A stretch of DNA of 64,000 bases from the NCBI RefSeq assembly GCF_001685485.1, contig NZ_BDEL01000001.1, positions 2,787,501-2,851,500 on the forward strand, given 5' to 3'. This document shows, in pieces, positions 43,663 through 52,500 of the stretch. The notes beneath the pieces are model-generated. The model did no database searches and had not been told where the DNA came from. It worked only from the letters and a program-made list of their open reading frames with translations. Origin of the DNA: Formosa haliotis (GTDB taxonomy: Bacteria; Bacteroidota; Bacteroidia; Flavobacteriales; Flavobacteriaceae). Every line of letters starts with the position of its first letter. Position 1 is the first letter of the stretch. The position numbers and the translations under genes are program-made.

Positions 43663-43983
43663 TTATTTTGCAACAATAAGTCTGTCGTTAAAATATAGTT
43701 TTGTGCTGTCGTTTTTATGAGAAAGAATGGCTTGTTTAAGCGCTTCAAAATCTGCAGTAGACATTTCTAAAGTATGTGCAGAGAAAAATTTATTTAATAG
43801 CGAATAATTATTGTCTTCCACATCATACTCCACCGACATGATATGAACTTGATCTCCTGCTTTATATTGTTTTCCGTCAATTTCTACATCACCGGTAGGT
43901 TCCCATAATATATCGGCATCGTGGTGATTAGCATCTTTAAAATTAATTGAAAGTCCTGGGTAATCTACATTTATTGGTTTCAT
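43663..43983 (-). CDS. Small cytoplasmic protein of unknown function
   Basis: I do not recognise this 106-residue acidic protein. It has no signal peptide or membrane segment. The first half is beta-like (GDVEIDGKQYKAGDQVHIMSVEYD), the second helical (MSTADFEALKQAILSHKND). It has a clear terminator at 43604-43629, so it is expressed as a single gene. Confidence 0.7.
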   Translation of the reverse strand: MKPINVDYPGLSINFKDANHHDADILWEPTGDVEIDGKQYKAGDQVHIMSVEYDVEDNNYSLLNKFFSAHTLEMSTADFEALKQAILSHKNDSTKLYFNDRLIVAK

Positions 43984-44105
43984 AAAAAAAGGTTTAAATT
44001 ATTGAAATATGCGTTTTAAATATACAATAAAACTTTGATAAAATGAAGAATTTGTTTTTCGTTTAACTAGACTTATTTATTAAAAATCTGAGTTTTCTAT
44101 AAATT

Positions 44106-44151
44106 AAAAAGGCTGCCTAAAACATTCAATATGTTTTAAACAGCCTTTTTG
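44106..44151 (-). terminator. Long hairpin terminator after the second metal-type TonB receptor
   Basis: AAAAAGGCTGCCTAAAACAT and ATGTTTTAAACAGCCTTTTT form a nearly perfect stem of about 19 bp around TCAAT. The GGCTGCCTAAAA core recurs in hairpins at 33127, 58887 and 60601. Confidence 0.85.
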
Positions 44152-44176
44152 TTTAATAAGTAGGTAACAGTAGAAA

Positions 44177-46405
44177 TTAAAAGGTTAGTGCTATTTTTCC
44201 ACGAATAAAAAATGGTGTTCCTGGTGTAAAGTGAATTTCTTCTACAGGAGCAGGTTCATTAAACAATCTACTTTCTGTAGCAAATTGAGTTTCGTTCCAT
44301 TCGGTGTTAAAAAGATTTTCAATAATGATGCTGTAGGTCCAGTTTTTCCAAGCATAGTTTATGTTGAAATCTGTTACAAAATAACCTTCGGCAATAATGG
44401 AATCGTCTTCGTTAGCTGGTCTGTCATCTACATATCTGTAATTTATTCCTCCAGAAAAGCGGCCTAAATTATCTACAAACAGTCCCCCTGATGAGGTGAA
44501 ATCTGGAGCTAACGGAATGTAGTTTTCGCCATCCGGATCGTCTATGCTTCTGCCGTGAGAATAATTCGCATCGGCAGAAAGATAAAGCCAATCTAGAGCT
44601 TGGTAACGTACTCCAAAATCTGCACCTAAACGCTGTGTTCTTCCGCTGGGTTCTACTATGGCTGCATCTCCAACATAGACAAATTCTTGTTCTAAAAATA
44701 AATACCATAAACTAGCATTTAATACCAAACGCTCCGTAGGTTTTAAAATGGTTCCTAAGTCGGCACCATAAGCAGCAGGAAGTATAGATTCTGCGTTATT
44801 GGCTATAACAACCCTAGTGTCGTTAGAGTGGAACCCTACACCTGCTTTTAAAAATAATTGTACGTTTTTGTTAACGGAATATAAAGTATTCATTTTTGGA
44901 CTAACACGTATTTTGGTTTCACTTAAATCGCTGTAAGTTTCCGAAAGTTGATCTTGATATTGAAACTTAAAATAATCAATCCTTGCCGATGGATTAAACG
45001 TCCATTTTCCGGTTTTAAATTCGGTATTTAAAAAAGCATAGGTATTTACTTCGTCCACATCGCCCAGAGCTTTGTAATCTAAAATGGTTTTTCTGTTTAG
45101 GGTGTGAGATAATTCTACATCATCAACATTATCATATCTAAATCCAATTCCGGCTTCGTACTTAAATATCGTTTTGTCGCCTAATTCTATATTTCTTTGT
45201 TCGTAAACTGTATTAGCTCCTGTAGTTAATCTGTTTTCAAACTGTCTAATTTGGTCGCCATTAATAGGTTCGTCTAAATAGAATGTGAAATTAGAAAACA
45301 ATTCAAAATTGTATTGCGAAATAAAGGCGGTTGTTTTTAAAGATTGATTCTCGTCTATGGCTTTAATATGATTTACCAAAAGGTTTGTTCTACTTGTTTC
45401 TCCTCCTTCGGTATCGTCTATAGCACCAAATCGATCAATGCTTCCATCGTCTACAGCACGCTGCGGAATTTGGCCAGAAGCATCCCATTTACTTTGAAAA
45501 TAAGAGGCTGTAACGTTTAATTCTTGATTGCCAGCTAATTTATAATTGTAACGCCCAAGTATATTAAAGCGGTTAAAATTTTGAGGAGAGTCGAAAGGAC
45601 CATCGGTTAGCGATAATTCTGATGCAATATAAGCACTGCTATTTTCTGTGTCTAAAACATTAAACATCCCCATGAGACGGTTGGTGTTAAATTGCCCAGC
45701 TTCTAACGAAACATAATTATTATCGATTGTTTTTTTTAGGCCTAAATTTACATACCCAGCAGTAGCAAAATTTCCTTTATCTGCAAAGTATGGACCTTTC
45801 CCAAAGTTGATGTTTTCAATAGTTTCGGGAATTACAAAATGCAAATCGGAGTACCCTTGGCCGTGAGCGTGCGATACCATGTTTACAGGTAGCCCGTCTA
45901 CTGTAAGATTAATATCTGTACCATGATCGATATCAAATCCTCTTAAAAATATTTGTTCGGCTTTTCCGCCACCGGCATGTTGTCCGATAATTAAGCCAGG
46001 CACTTTTCTTAAAATTTCTTGAGAAGATTTTACAGGACTTGCCTGAATATCTACATCTACAAACTTACTTAATACATCGACATCGGCTAATAGCATAACT
46101 TGATCTAAAGAAATGTTTGCCGAGTATATGATTATAGACATGGGCTCGTCTAAATCTGATTGTGATACACGAATTGTTTTTGGTTTGTAGCCTAAACGAG
46201 AAATGTAAAGCGTGTCGTTTACTTGTGTTTTGTTCAGGGTAAATGCTCCTGTTGGCGAGCTGTGCGTGTGTATTTCGGTGGTTTTATTATAAATACTTAC
46301 ATCCTCGATAGGTTTGTTTTCAGAGGTTGTAATTTTTCCTGAGATGTGTTGTGCGCAAATTAAATTCGTGAGTAGTAATACGCATACGGTTAAAATATTT
46401 TTCAT
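44177..46405 (-). CDS. TonB-dependent receptor, His-rich plug, metal type
   Basis: A 742-residue outer-membrane receptor: signal peptide MKNILTVCVLLLTNLICAQ, carboxypeptidase-regulatory-like domain to about 95, and a plug with GQHAGGGKAEQIFLRGFDID and LPVNMVSHAHGQGYSDLHF. A barrel follows and ends in KIALTF. The His/Asp-rich plug is typical of a receptor group with supposed transition-metal ligands, but the ligand is not proven. A gene for a His-containing exported protein lies 166 bases upstream on the same strand. Confidence 0.9.
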   Translation of the reverse strand: MKNILTVCVLLLTNLICAQHISGKITTSENKPIEDVSIYNKTTEIHTHSSPTGAFTLNKTQVNDTLYISRLGYKPKTIRVSQSDLDEPMSIIIYSANISLDQVMLLADVDVLSKFVDVDIQASPVKSSQEILRKVPGLIIGQHAGGGKAEQIFLRGFDIDHGTDINLTVDGLPVNMVSHAHGQGYSDLHFVIPETIENINFGKGPYFADKGNFATAGYVNLGLKKTIDNNYVSLEAGQFNTNRLMGMFNVLDTENSSAYIASELSLTDGPFDSPQNFNRFNILGRYNYKLAGNQELNVTASYFQSKWDASGQIPQRAVDDGSIDRFGAIDDTEGGETSRTNLLVNHIKAIDENQSLKTTAFISQYNFELFSNFTFYLDEPINGDQIRQFENRLTTGANTVYEQRNIELGDKTIFKYEAGIGFRYDNVDDVELSHTLNRKTILDYKALGDVDEVNTYAFLNTEFKTGKWTFNPSARIDYFKFQYQDQLSETYSDLSETKIRVSPKMNTLYSVNKNVQLFLKAGVGFHSNDTRVVIANNAESILPAAYGADLGTILKPTERLVLNASLWYLFLEQEFVYVGDAAIVEPSGRTQRLGADFGVRYQALDWLYLSADANYSHGRSIDDPDGENYIPLAPDFTSSGGLFVDNLGRFSGGINYRYVDDRPANEDDSIIAEGYFVTDFNINYAWKNWTYSIIIENLFNTEWNETQFATESRLFNEPAPVEEIHFTPGTPFFIRGKIALTF

Positions 46406-46571
46406 CTATTTCATAATTTGGTTATCCTTTGTTTATTGTGGTAAACAAGATGTTACTATTTGGTTGTAGTCCATGTAGAAGCTTTTGCAAAAAGCAAAGC
46501 AGTCTGTTTTAGACCGTTCACGTGTACTTACGCAAATAGTTTAAAGAGGGTTTTATTTTGACTGAATTATA

Positions 46572-47078
46572 TTATGAAATATACTTTGGAGGGGGAGAAA
46601 TCATTACAAGATAAAATTCGTAACAAGACGGAATAGCATACCAAGATTGTTTTGAAATGCTTGTGAATGAATCTGTTTTGTAATGGTATTTTGAAGTTAG
46701 AAGATGTTTGTCTATGTCGGATTTAAACAGTGATTTTTGGTGCTCTTGTTGTTCTTCAGACGCTGAGAGAATGCCATCTAAAACGACAAGAACCCTATGA
46801 GAATAATTGGGTACAATTTTCCCTGTTGCAGTATGCGAATGGTTTGCTAGGGGTGGTGCTTCAGTAGTCGTTAAATGCCCTAAAATATTATTAGTATGAA
46901 CAATGGTACTAGGTGCAGAATGCTGTTCGTTTATAATAAGTTTGTCTTCAATATAATGTGCCGCAATATGAAGCAGATTGAATACGGTATGTTTTAAAGG
47001 AGCTGCCAAGTAACAGGTTGCCAAAACAACTATGAAACATCTAAAAATAATAAGTTTGTAATGAAGCTTTGCTCTCAA
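46572..47078 (-). CDS. Membrane-anchored or exported protein of unknown function, His-rich
   Basis: I do not recognise this 168-residue protein. A hydrophobic N-terminal helix (LIIFRCFIVVLATCYLAAPL, about 9-28) could be a signal or anchor. The remainder has many His residues (HIAAHYIEDK, NEQHSAPSTIVHTNNILGH, NHSHTATGK), suitable for binding metal. It precedes the metal-type TonB receptor on the same strand, so a periplasmic metal-handling role is a fair guess. Confidence 0.65.
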   Translation of the reverse strand: MRAKLHYKLIIFRCFIVVLATCYLAAPLKHTVFNLLHIAAHYIEDKLIINEQHSAPSTIVHTNNILGHLTTTEAPPLANHSHTATGKIVPNYSHRVLVVLDGILSASEEQQEHQKSLFKSDIDKHLLTSKYHYKTDSFTSISKQSWYAIPSCYEFYLVMISPPPKYIS

Positions 47079-47114
47079 AAATTGATATAGTTGAAAGGCT
47101 AAAATACAGTTATT

Positions 47115-47699
47115 TTAAATATTAGCGTTCTTATTTTCTTTTGATTTAAAAGGATATTGTCTGTGGCGTGCAAATCTATTTGTAATATAGGCTGTTACCA
47201 GTAAAATTAGGACGCCAATACCCACGGGATTTATTACATATAAAAAGCCTAAATCTTTAATTTGGTGGCTGCCAATAACTGCAATTAAGGCCGTGGCACC
47301 TCCAGGAGGATGCATGGTTTTTGTGATTTGCATACCTACAATAGCAGAGGAAACAGCTAGGGCACATGCTAGCCAGCTTAAATTAGAATACGGAATAAGT
47401 TTTGCGACACATACGCCAATAAGAGCACTTAAAATATGACCACCCACCAGATTTCTAGGTTGTGACAAAGGGCTATTGGTTTCGCCATAAATAAGTACTG
47501 CCGAGGCGCCAAACGAACCAATTAAAAAAGTGTTGTCTAATGAAGACAAAGATAAACTTTGCAGACCGCCAATTAATGCAATGCCAACAAAGGCTCCTAT
47601 AAACGACCATAAGTGGTCTATAGGATTTAATACCGTTTGTTTTAAGACAATCAGTTTTGCTTTTTGGTAGGTTTTGCGCTGGTTTAATTTACGTTCCAT
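47115..47699 (-). CDS. HPP family integral membrane protein
   Basis: A 194-residue inner-membrane protein with four to five hydrophobic segments. The signature KTMHPPGGATALIAVIG gives the name-giving HPP, and SPLSQPRNLVGGHILSALIG is the first conserved block. Some plant and cyanobacterial members move nitrite; the substrate here is unknown. It is encoded 40 bases downstream of the YeiH gene on the same strand. Confidence 0.9.
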   Translation of the reverse strand: MERKLNQRKTYQKAKLIVLKQTVLNPIDHLWSFIGAFVGIALIGGLQSLSLSSLDNTFLIGSFGASAVLIYGETNSPLSQPRNLVGGHILSALIGVCVAKLIPYSNLSWLACALAVSSAIVGMQITKTMHPPGGATALIAVIGSHQIKDLGFLYVINPVGIGVLILLVTAYITNRFARHRQYPFKSKENKNANI

Positions 47700-47739
47700 A
47701 TAATTTGGTTTTAGTGGAGAATGTAAACGTTAGTTTGTT

Positions 47740-48669
47740 TTAAACAGAAAAATTGAGAATGTAGAATAAAGAGATTATAGAAACAAATCCCCAAAGCGTT
47801 GCAGCAAAGACCATAGGCTTCCAACCTGTGGTTTTTAAATCGGATACAGACATAGTAGTGCCAACTAAAAATAAAGTGACTACTAATAAATGTTTAGATA
47901 TTCCAACAAAAGTCGTTGTGATTACTTCGGGAAGTATATGAGAACTATTTATTAGAATGGCTGTAATAAACAACAGTATAAAAAACGGGAATTTAATTTT
48001 TTGCCGACTATTTTTAAACAAAAACATAGATACTACAGACATAGGAATTATCCATAAGGTTCTCGATAATTTTACTGTAGTTGCTATGTGTAAAGCTTCT
48101 TCTCCATAATTTAAGGCAGCTCCAACCACCGAGCTTGTATCGTGAATAGCTACGGCACACCATAACCCAAATTGATGTTGGTTTAACCCCAAAAGGTGTC
48201 CGAAAAACGGAAATAAAATTAAAGCTAAGGCGTTTAAAAAGAAAACAACCCCTAAGGCCATGGTAATGGTTTTTGTATCGGCTTTTATAATTGGAGAAAT
48301 TGCTGCAATGGCACTACCGCCGCAAATAGAAGTTCCCGATGTTATAAGGTGTCCAAGCGATTTGTCTAAATGTAAATACCGCGATAGCACTAGACCGAAA
48401 CTTACAGTTAAGAATACGCAAAATAAAGTAAGACCAAAACTTGAAATACTAGTTTGTAAAGTTTCAACAATAGCCATTCCAAATCCTAAGCCAACCACAG
48501 CAACTTTTAAAAGTACATTTATACTCTTCTGACTTTGTTGTAAAAACGGATGTTTAAAAAATAGGGTAAATATAAACCCCAAACCTAGCGCTACTGGGCT
48601 AGAAAGTAATCCTGCTAAAGCCAATGCAATAACTCCGAAAAAGTAAATTTTTGCTAAGTGCGTTTTCAT
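47740..48669 (-). CDS. YeiH family putative sulfate/sulfite exporter
   Basis: A 309-residue membrane protein with about 9-10 helices of the YeiH/PSE family. Conserved blocks are LLKVAVVGLGFGMAIVETLQ, GTSICGGSAIAAISPIIKAD and WCAVAIHDTSSVVGAALNYG. The ATG at 48669 is preferred over an in-frame TTG nine bases earlier. Family members are linked to export of sulfite or sulfate released from sulfonates, on limited evidence. The LysR gene next to it is the usual YeiE-type partner. Confidence 0.9.
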   Translation of the reverse strand: MKTHLAKIYFFGVIALALAGLLSSPVALGLGFIFTLFFKHPFLQQSQKSINVLLKVAVVGLGFGMAIVETLQTSISSFGLTLFCVFLTVSFGLVLSRYLHLDKSLGHLITSGTSICGGSAIAAISPIIKADTKTITMALGVVFFLNALALILFPFFGHLLGLNQHQFGLWCAVAIHDTSSVVGAALNYGEEALHIATTVKLSRTLWIIPMSVVSMFLFKNSRQKIKFPFFILLFITAILINSSHILPEVITTTFVGISKHLLVVTLFLVGTTMSVSDLKTTGWKPMVFAATLWGFVSIISLFYILNFSV

Positions 48670-48744
48670 AGGTTTCAAATTTGAAACAAAGATACAACGA
48701 CACTATAATTAAAGTGAAATGAAAAAAGTTATACGTAATAACTT

Positions 48745-49626
48745 TTAGTTATGATTAAGTTTAATGAGTTTCTCGAAAAAATCTTTTGTTTTCGACTGAA
48801 AACCTTGTCGTGAAACAAAATAAAACCAACGCTCGAAATTAAAATTCTGAATATCGATAACTTTAAGTTTGTTATTTAGCAAATCGTCGCTTACAGAATG
48901 GATAGAGAGCAGGGCATAACTTTTAGAGTGGTACAAATAATTTTTTATGGCAATTGTGCTATGAAGTGTTACGTTCGAGTTTAACTGCTTAATGCCATAT
49001 TCATTTAATTTTTTATAGATAATTTCTCGTGTTCCAGAACCATGTTCGCGCTCTACCATAGGTAGGTTTTTTAAATCTTCTAGCTGTAAAACACCTGTTT
49101 TAAATTTCGGGTTATTTGCATGAGTTACTAATACAATTTCATCTTTAATAAACTTTTCGTATTGTAATTGTTTGTTATGGCTGCTACCTTCAATAATTCC
49201 GAAATCTAATTGTAAGCTCGTAATTAAATGTTCAATATGCTCGGTGTTTCCACTAATTAATTGAATGGTTGTGTTAGGCGTGTTTTTTTCAGACTTTGCT
49301 AAAATTTGAGGAAGAATAAAATCGGCTAAAGTTGTACTTGCTCCAAATTTTATGTGTTTTTGTTCGTCTTGATCTAAGGTTAAAAAATGATTGTCTAAAT
49401 CGGCATGAAGCGCTAGTATTTTCTCTACATAATCTAAGAAGTCTAGTCCATCGGGAGTAAGTTCTATGTTATTTCCTAAACGGGTAAAAAAGGTTTTTTT
49501 ATAAGTATCCTCTAAAGTGCGAATGGTTTTAGAAACTGCGGGTTGCGATAAGTTTAAAATTTCGGCAGACTTAGTAAAGCTTAGGTTTAATGCAACTTCT
49601 TTAAATATTTTAAATTTAACTTTCAT
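48745..49626 (-). CDS. LysR family transcriptional regulator
   Basis: A 293-residue LysR regulator. The N-terminal helix-turn-helix (NLSFTKSAEILNLSQPAVSKTIRTLE) is followed by the linker helix and a periplasmic-binding-protein-like effector domain (LQLDFGIIEG, MVEREHGSGTREII). It lies upstream of yeiH on the same strand, like YeiE-type regulators, and probably controls yeiH and the HPP gene. The effector is unknown. Confidence 0.93.
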   Translation of the reverse strand: MKVKFKIFKEVALNLSFTKSAEILNLSQPAVSKTIRTLEDTYKKTFFTRLGNNIELTPDGLDFLDYVEKILALHADLDNHFLTLDQDEQKHIKFGASTTLADFILPQILAKSEKNTPNTTIQLISGNTEHIEHLITSLQLDFGIIEGSSHNKQLQYEKFIKDEIVLVTHANNPKFKTGVLQLEDLKNLPMVEREHGSGTREIIYKKLNEYGIKQLNSNVTLHSTIAIKNYLYHSKSYALLSIHSVSDDLLNNKLKVIDIQNFNFERWFYFVSRQGFQSKTKDFFEKLIKLNHN

Positions 49627-49677
49627 AGGCTATTATAGACGGAACAATTTAGTAATTCTTAATCACTTTAGATCAAA

Positions 49678-49712
49678 AAAAATCGGTTTGAAATGTATTC
49701 AAACCGATTTTT
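49678..49712 (-). terminator. Hairpin terminator of the collagen-like lipoprotein gene
   Basis: AAATCGGTTTGAA and TTCAAACCGATTT form a 13-bp perfect stem. The left-hand A-run is the U-tract for minus-strand transcripts. Confidence 0.88.
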
Positions 49713-49733
49713 AATATATGAGATATGCTTGTA

Positions 49734-50228
49734 TTACATCGTTTCAAGCGTATCGAAACTTGAAATGTTTGAAGCTTTAATCACCTCGTCGTAATTTGTA
49801 GTGTCTACACCATTTATATAATCTGCAGGTACAACTACAACTCTAAATAGTTGGTTTTGTGTCCATTCGTTTCCTAGTAAATTTAAATCGAAAGTAGCAT
49901 CTAGGAAAATCATGAAATCGGTATCGGTAAAATCGTAGTTATACGTTAAAACACCTTCATCAAAGATTTGATGTTGTGGTACAAGTCTCCAAATTTCTGT
50001 ACCGTTATCTGTTTCCCAAGAGATGTATACCAGTACCACGTCTGATGGTACAATATTAAATCCATACGTTTGCGTTACAGAGTAATTGTTCGCTGCATTA
50101 AAGTCAACTTCAATCTCGAAAGCAGGAGCAACTTCGCCGTCAATTCCAGGAGGCCCTGGAGGTCCTTGGTCTCCTTCACAGGCAGTAAATACTAGGGCTA
50201 AACAGAATAATGCTATAATATGTTTCAT
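49734..50228 (-). CDS. Lipoprotein with a short collagen-like segment
   Basis: A 164-residue putative lipoprotein. Signal MKHIIALFCLALVFTAC ends in a lipobox Cys at residue 17. A short run of Gly-x-Y triplets follows (GDQGPPGPPGIDGE), then a beta-rich globular domain. Similar proteins with GPPGPPG after the lipobox are frequent in Flavobacteria, with no known role. Single gene with terminator at 49678-49712. Confidence 0.88.
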   Translation of the reverse strand: MKHIIALFCLALVFTACEGDQGPPGPPGIDGEVAPAFEIEVDFNAANNYSVTQTYGFNIVPSDVVLVYISWETDNGTEIWRLVPQHQIFDEGVLTYNYDFTDTDFMIFLDATFDLNLLGNEWTQNQLFRVVVVPADYINGVDTTNYDEVIKASNISSFDTLETM

Positions 50229-50335
50229 AGTTTTTTAATTTTAAAAGTGAAAATTATCGTTATTTTTTAAATAAAAATAAGATTATTTAATGGAAGCAAC
50301 AACTTTTTATGATTTATGGCTTGTAATGGTTTTTA

Positions 50336-51289
50336 TTAAATTTTTTGTTTTGCTTTTAAATTTGTCAACATTTCGGTAGTAATATCATCTAAAGAAAACT
50401 TATGGTTCCAACCCCAATCTTCGCGAGCATGGCTATCGTCTATGCTTTGTGGCCAACTGTCTGCAATGGCTTGTCTAAAATCTGGATTATAGGTGATTTT
50501 AAATTCGGGTAGGTGTTTTTTTATAGATTTTACCACATCGTTTGGTGTAAAACTAACAGCCGATAAGTTGTAAGACGATCTAATCTTAATAGATTCTGAA
50601 GGAGCTGCCATAATAGATACTGTAGCTTCAATAGCATCGTCCATATACATCATGGGTAGGGCTGTATTTTCAGATAGAAAACAGTCGTAATGCCCCTCTT
50701 CAAGTGCTTTATGGTAAATGTCTACGGCATAATCTGTGGTGCCACCACCAGGTAAAGTTTTCCAGCTAATAATGCCAGGATAGCGAATACTTCTTACATC
50801 TACGCCGTATTTATTATAATAATATTCGCACCAGCGTTCGCCAACTTGTTTTGTAATGCCATATACTGTTGAAGGCTCCATAATAGTATATTGTGGGGTG
50901 TTTTGTTTTGGAGTTGTCTGACCAAAAACGGCAATACTAGAAGGCCAAAATATTTTTTTTATTACACCGGCTTTGGCTAAATCTAAAACATGAAAAAGCG
51001 ATTCGGTATTTAAATCCCAGGCTTTTAAAGGGAATTTTTCGCCTGTAGCACTTAACATAGCAGCCATTAAATATACCGTGTTTATTTTGTATTTTTCTAC
51101 ACAAATTTTCATGGCCGTAGCATCTTTGGCATCAAGAATTTCGAAAATACCAGAATTGACTATTTCTGAATTATTATAACTAATATCACTAGCAATTACA
51201 TTTGTATCACCATATATTTGTCTTAATCTGAATGTTAATTCTGAACCAATTTGTCCGCAGGCACCAACTATTAAGATTTTAGGAGTCAT
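50336..51289 (-). CDS. L-threonine 3-dehydrogenase, short-chain (SDR) type
   Basis: A 317-residue extended SDR enzyme. The NAD-binding motif VGACGQIGSELT is at residues 7-18. The catalytic Tyr and Lys are in VYGITK, and WPSSIAVFG supplies the Ser. LPGGGTTDYAVDIYHKA and ALPMMYMDDA match the short-chain threonine dehydrogenases characterised in Flavobacterium and Cupriavidus rather than UDP-sugar epimerases. It oxidises L-threonine to 2-amino-3-ketobutyrate with NAD+. No aminoketobutyrate ligase gene adjoins it. Confidence 0.9.
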   Translation of the reverse strand: MTPKILIVGACGQIGSELTFRLRQIYGDTNVIASDISYNNSEIVNSGIFEILDAKDATAMKICVEKYKINTVYLMAAMLSATGEKFPLKAWDLNTESLFHVLDLAKAGVIKKIFWPSSIAVFGQTTPKQNTPQYTIMEPSTVYGITKQVGERWCEYYYNKYGVDVRSIRYPGIISWKTLPGGGTTDYAVDIYHKALEEGHYDCFLSENTALPMMYMDDAIEATVSIMAAPSESIKIRSSYNLSAVSFTPNDVVKSIKKHLPEFKITYNPDFRQAIADSWPQSIDDSHAREDWGWNHKFSLDDITTEMLTNLKAKQKI

Positions 51290-51412
51290 TTAGATGTATT
51301 TTTAAATAGTCTTCAAAAATATAAAGATTTTATGGATCAAATTAAATTTTTGATAAAAATTAGATTAAAATTCATACACCTTATATATTTGTTTCACAAC
51401 AATGAACTTAAA

Positions 51413-51922
51413 ATGAAAAGATTTAGTGTTATACTGATTTGTTTGAGTCTATGGGCTTGTAACTCCTCAGATAAAAAGGAAGTCGAGCCAATCGAAGAGG
51501 AAGTCTCTCCCTATGTATTAAAAGATGATATTTCTAAATTGAAATATGTAGAGTATGGTTTAGATGAAAAAGCTAAAGTAGATACTGAAACTTGGGATAA
51601 ATTTGCAGAATTGTCAGGCGTAATTTCTCAGTTAAAAGCGGGAGATGTATCCTATTTTCAAGGAGACTCTAAAACCATTTTATTATTAATGAAAGAGGTA
51701 AAGGAATCTATGCCAGAAAAAATAACATCGCCATCTATTGCAGCCCGATTTTTGACTTTAGAAACGAAAATGCTTAAATTACAGAGTCTTTTAAGTTTAC
51801 GAAATATTCCAGAAGATGACCAATTGCAGGCTATAAAAGAAATATTGGTAGCTTATTCTAATTTAAATTTACAGATAAATAAAAAATACGAGAAGGACGC
51901 CCAAAAGATTAATAAACCATGA
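51413..51922 (+). CDS. Small lipoprotein of unknown function
   Basis: A 169-residue putative lipoprotein: MKRFSVILICLSLWAC ends in a lipobox, followed by an acidic linker (VEPIEEEVSP) and a helical domain with a regular heptad-like pattern. The ATG at 51413 is chosen because -7 TATATTTG lies at 51384-51391, inside a longer open frame starting at 51332. Its last 4 bases overlap the start of the next gene, so the two are coupled. I do not recognise the domain. Confidence 0.75.
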   Translation: MKRFSVILICLSLWACNSSDKKEVEPIEEEVSPYVLKDDISKLKYVEYGLDEKAKVDTETWDKFAELSGVISQLKAGDVSYFQGDSKTILLLMKEVKESMPEKITSPSIAARFLTLETKMLKLQSLLSLRNIPEDDQLQAIKEILVAYSNLNLQINKKYEKDAQKINKP

Positions 51923-52455
51923 ATCGAATAAAATTTATAATGTGTTGTTTTATTTTCATGCTGATACCTGTTTGTGTATTAAATGCACAAACATTACATT
52001 CTGAAAATATTCAGCAGGATTCAACCATTAAAACTGCAATTAGCAAAAGTTTAGATGCTTGGCATAAGGCGGCTTCCGAAGCGAATTTTAATGCTTATTT
52101 TAACTTAATGACATGCGATGCTGTATTTGTAGGGACTGATGCTTCCGAACATTGGGATATCCAAGCTTTTAAAGCCTACAGTAAGCCACATTTCGATGCA
52201 GGGAAAGCTTGGAGTTTTACGGCACTAGAACGTCATATTTATGTTTCTGAACCTAGTAAACTAGCCTGGTTCGATGAATTATTAAAAACGCAAATGGGTG
52301 TTTGTAGAGGTTCTGGAGTAATGGAATATGTAAAAGGTACCTGGAAAATTGCACACTATGTGCTTTCGGCAACCATACCAAACCCAGATATGAAAGCGGT
52401 TACAACATTAAAAGCCACTGCAGATTCTAATATAGAAAAATCGTTTAAACAATAA
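51919..52455 (+). CDS. Secreted SnoaL/NTF2-like protein
   Basis: A 178-residue exported protein with signal peptide (IMCCFIFMLIPVCVLNAQ) and an NTF2-like cone fold: AWHKAASEANFNAYFNLMTCDAVFVGTDA, then GSGVMEYVKGTWKIAHYVLS. This DUF4440/SnoaL-like fold binds small ligands or acts as an isomerase; no function can be fixed. It overlaps the preceding lipoprotein gene by ATGA and is 45 bases upstream of an Omp85-like gene, so the three likely form an envelope operon. Confidence 0.85.
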   Translation: MNRIKFIMCCFIFMLIPVCVLNAQTLHSENIQQDSTIKTAISKSLDAWHKAASEANFNAYFNLMTCDAVFVGTDASEHWDIQAFKAYSKPHFDAGKAWSFTALERHIYVSEPSKLAWFDELLKTQMGVCRGSGVMEYVKGTWKIAHYVLSATIPNPDMKAVTTLKATADSNIEKSFKQ

Positions 52456-52500
52456 TTTTGGTTAGCTTTAAACCTAATTAATCAATTCTAGAAATTCTTC

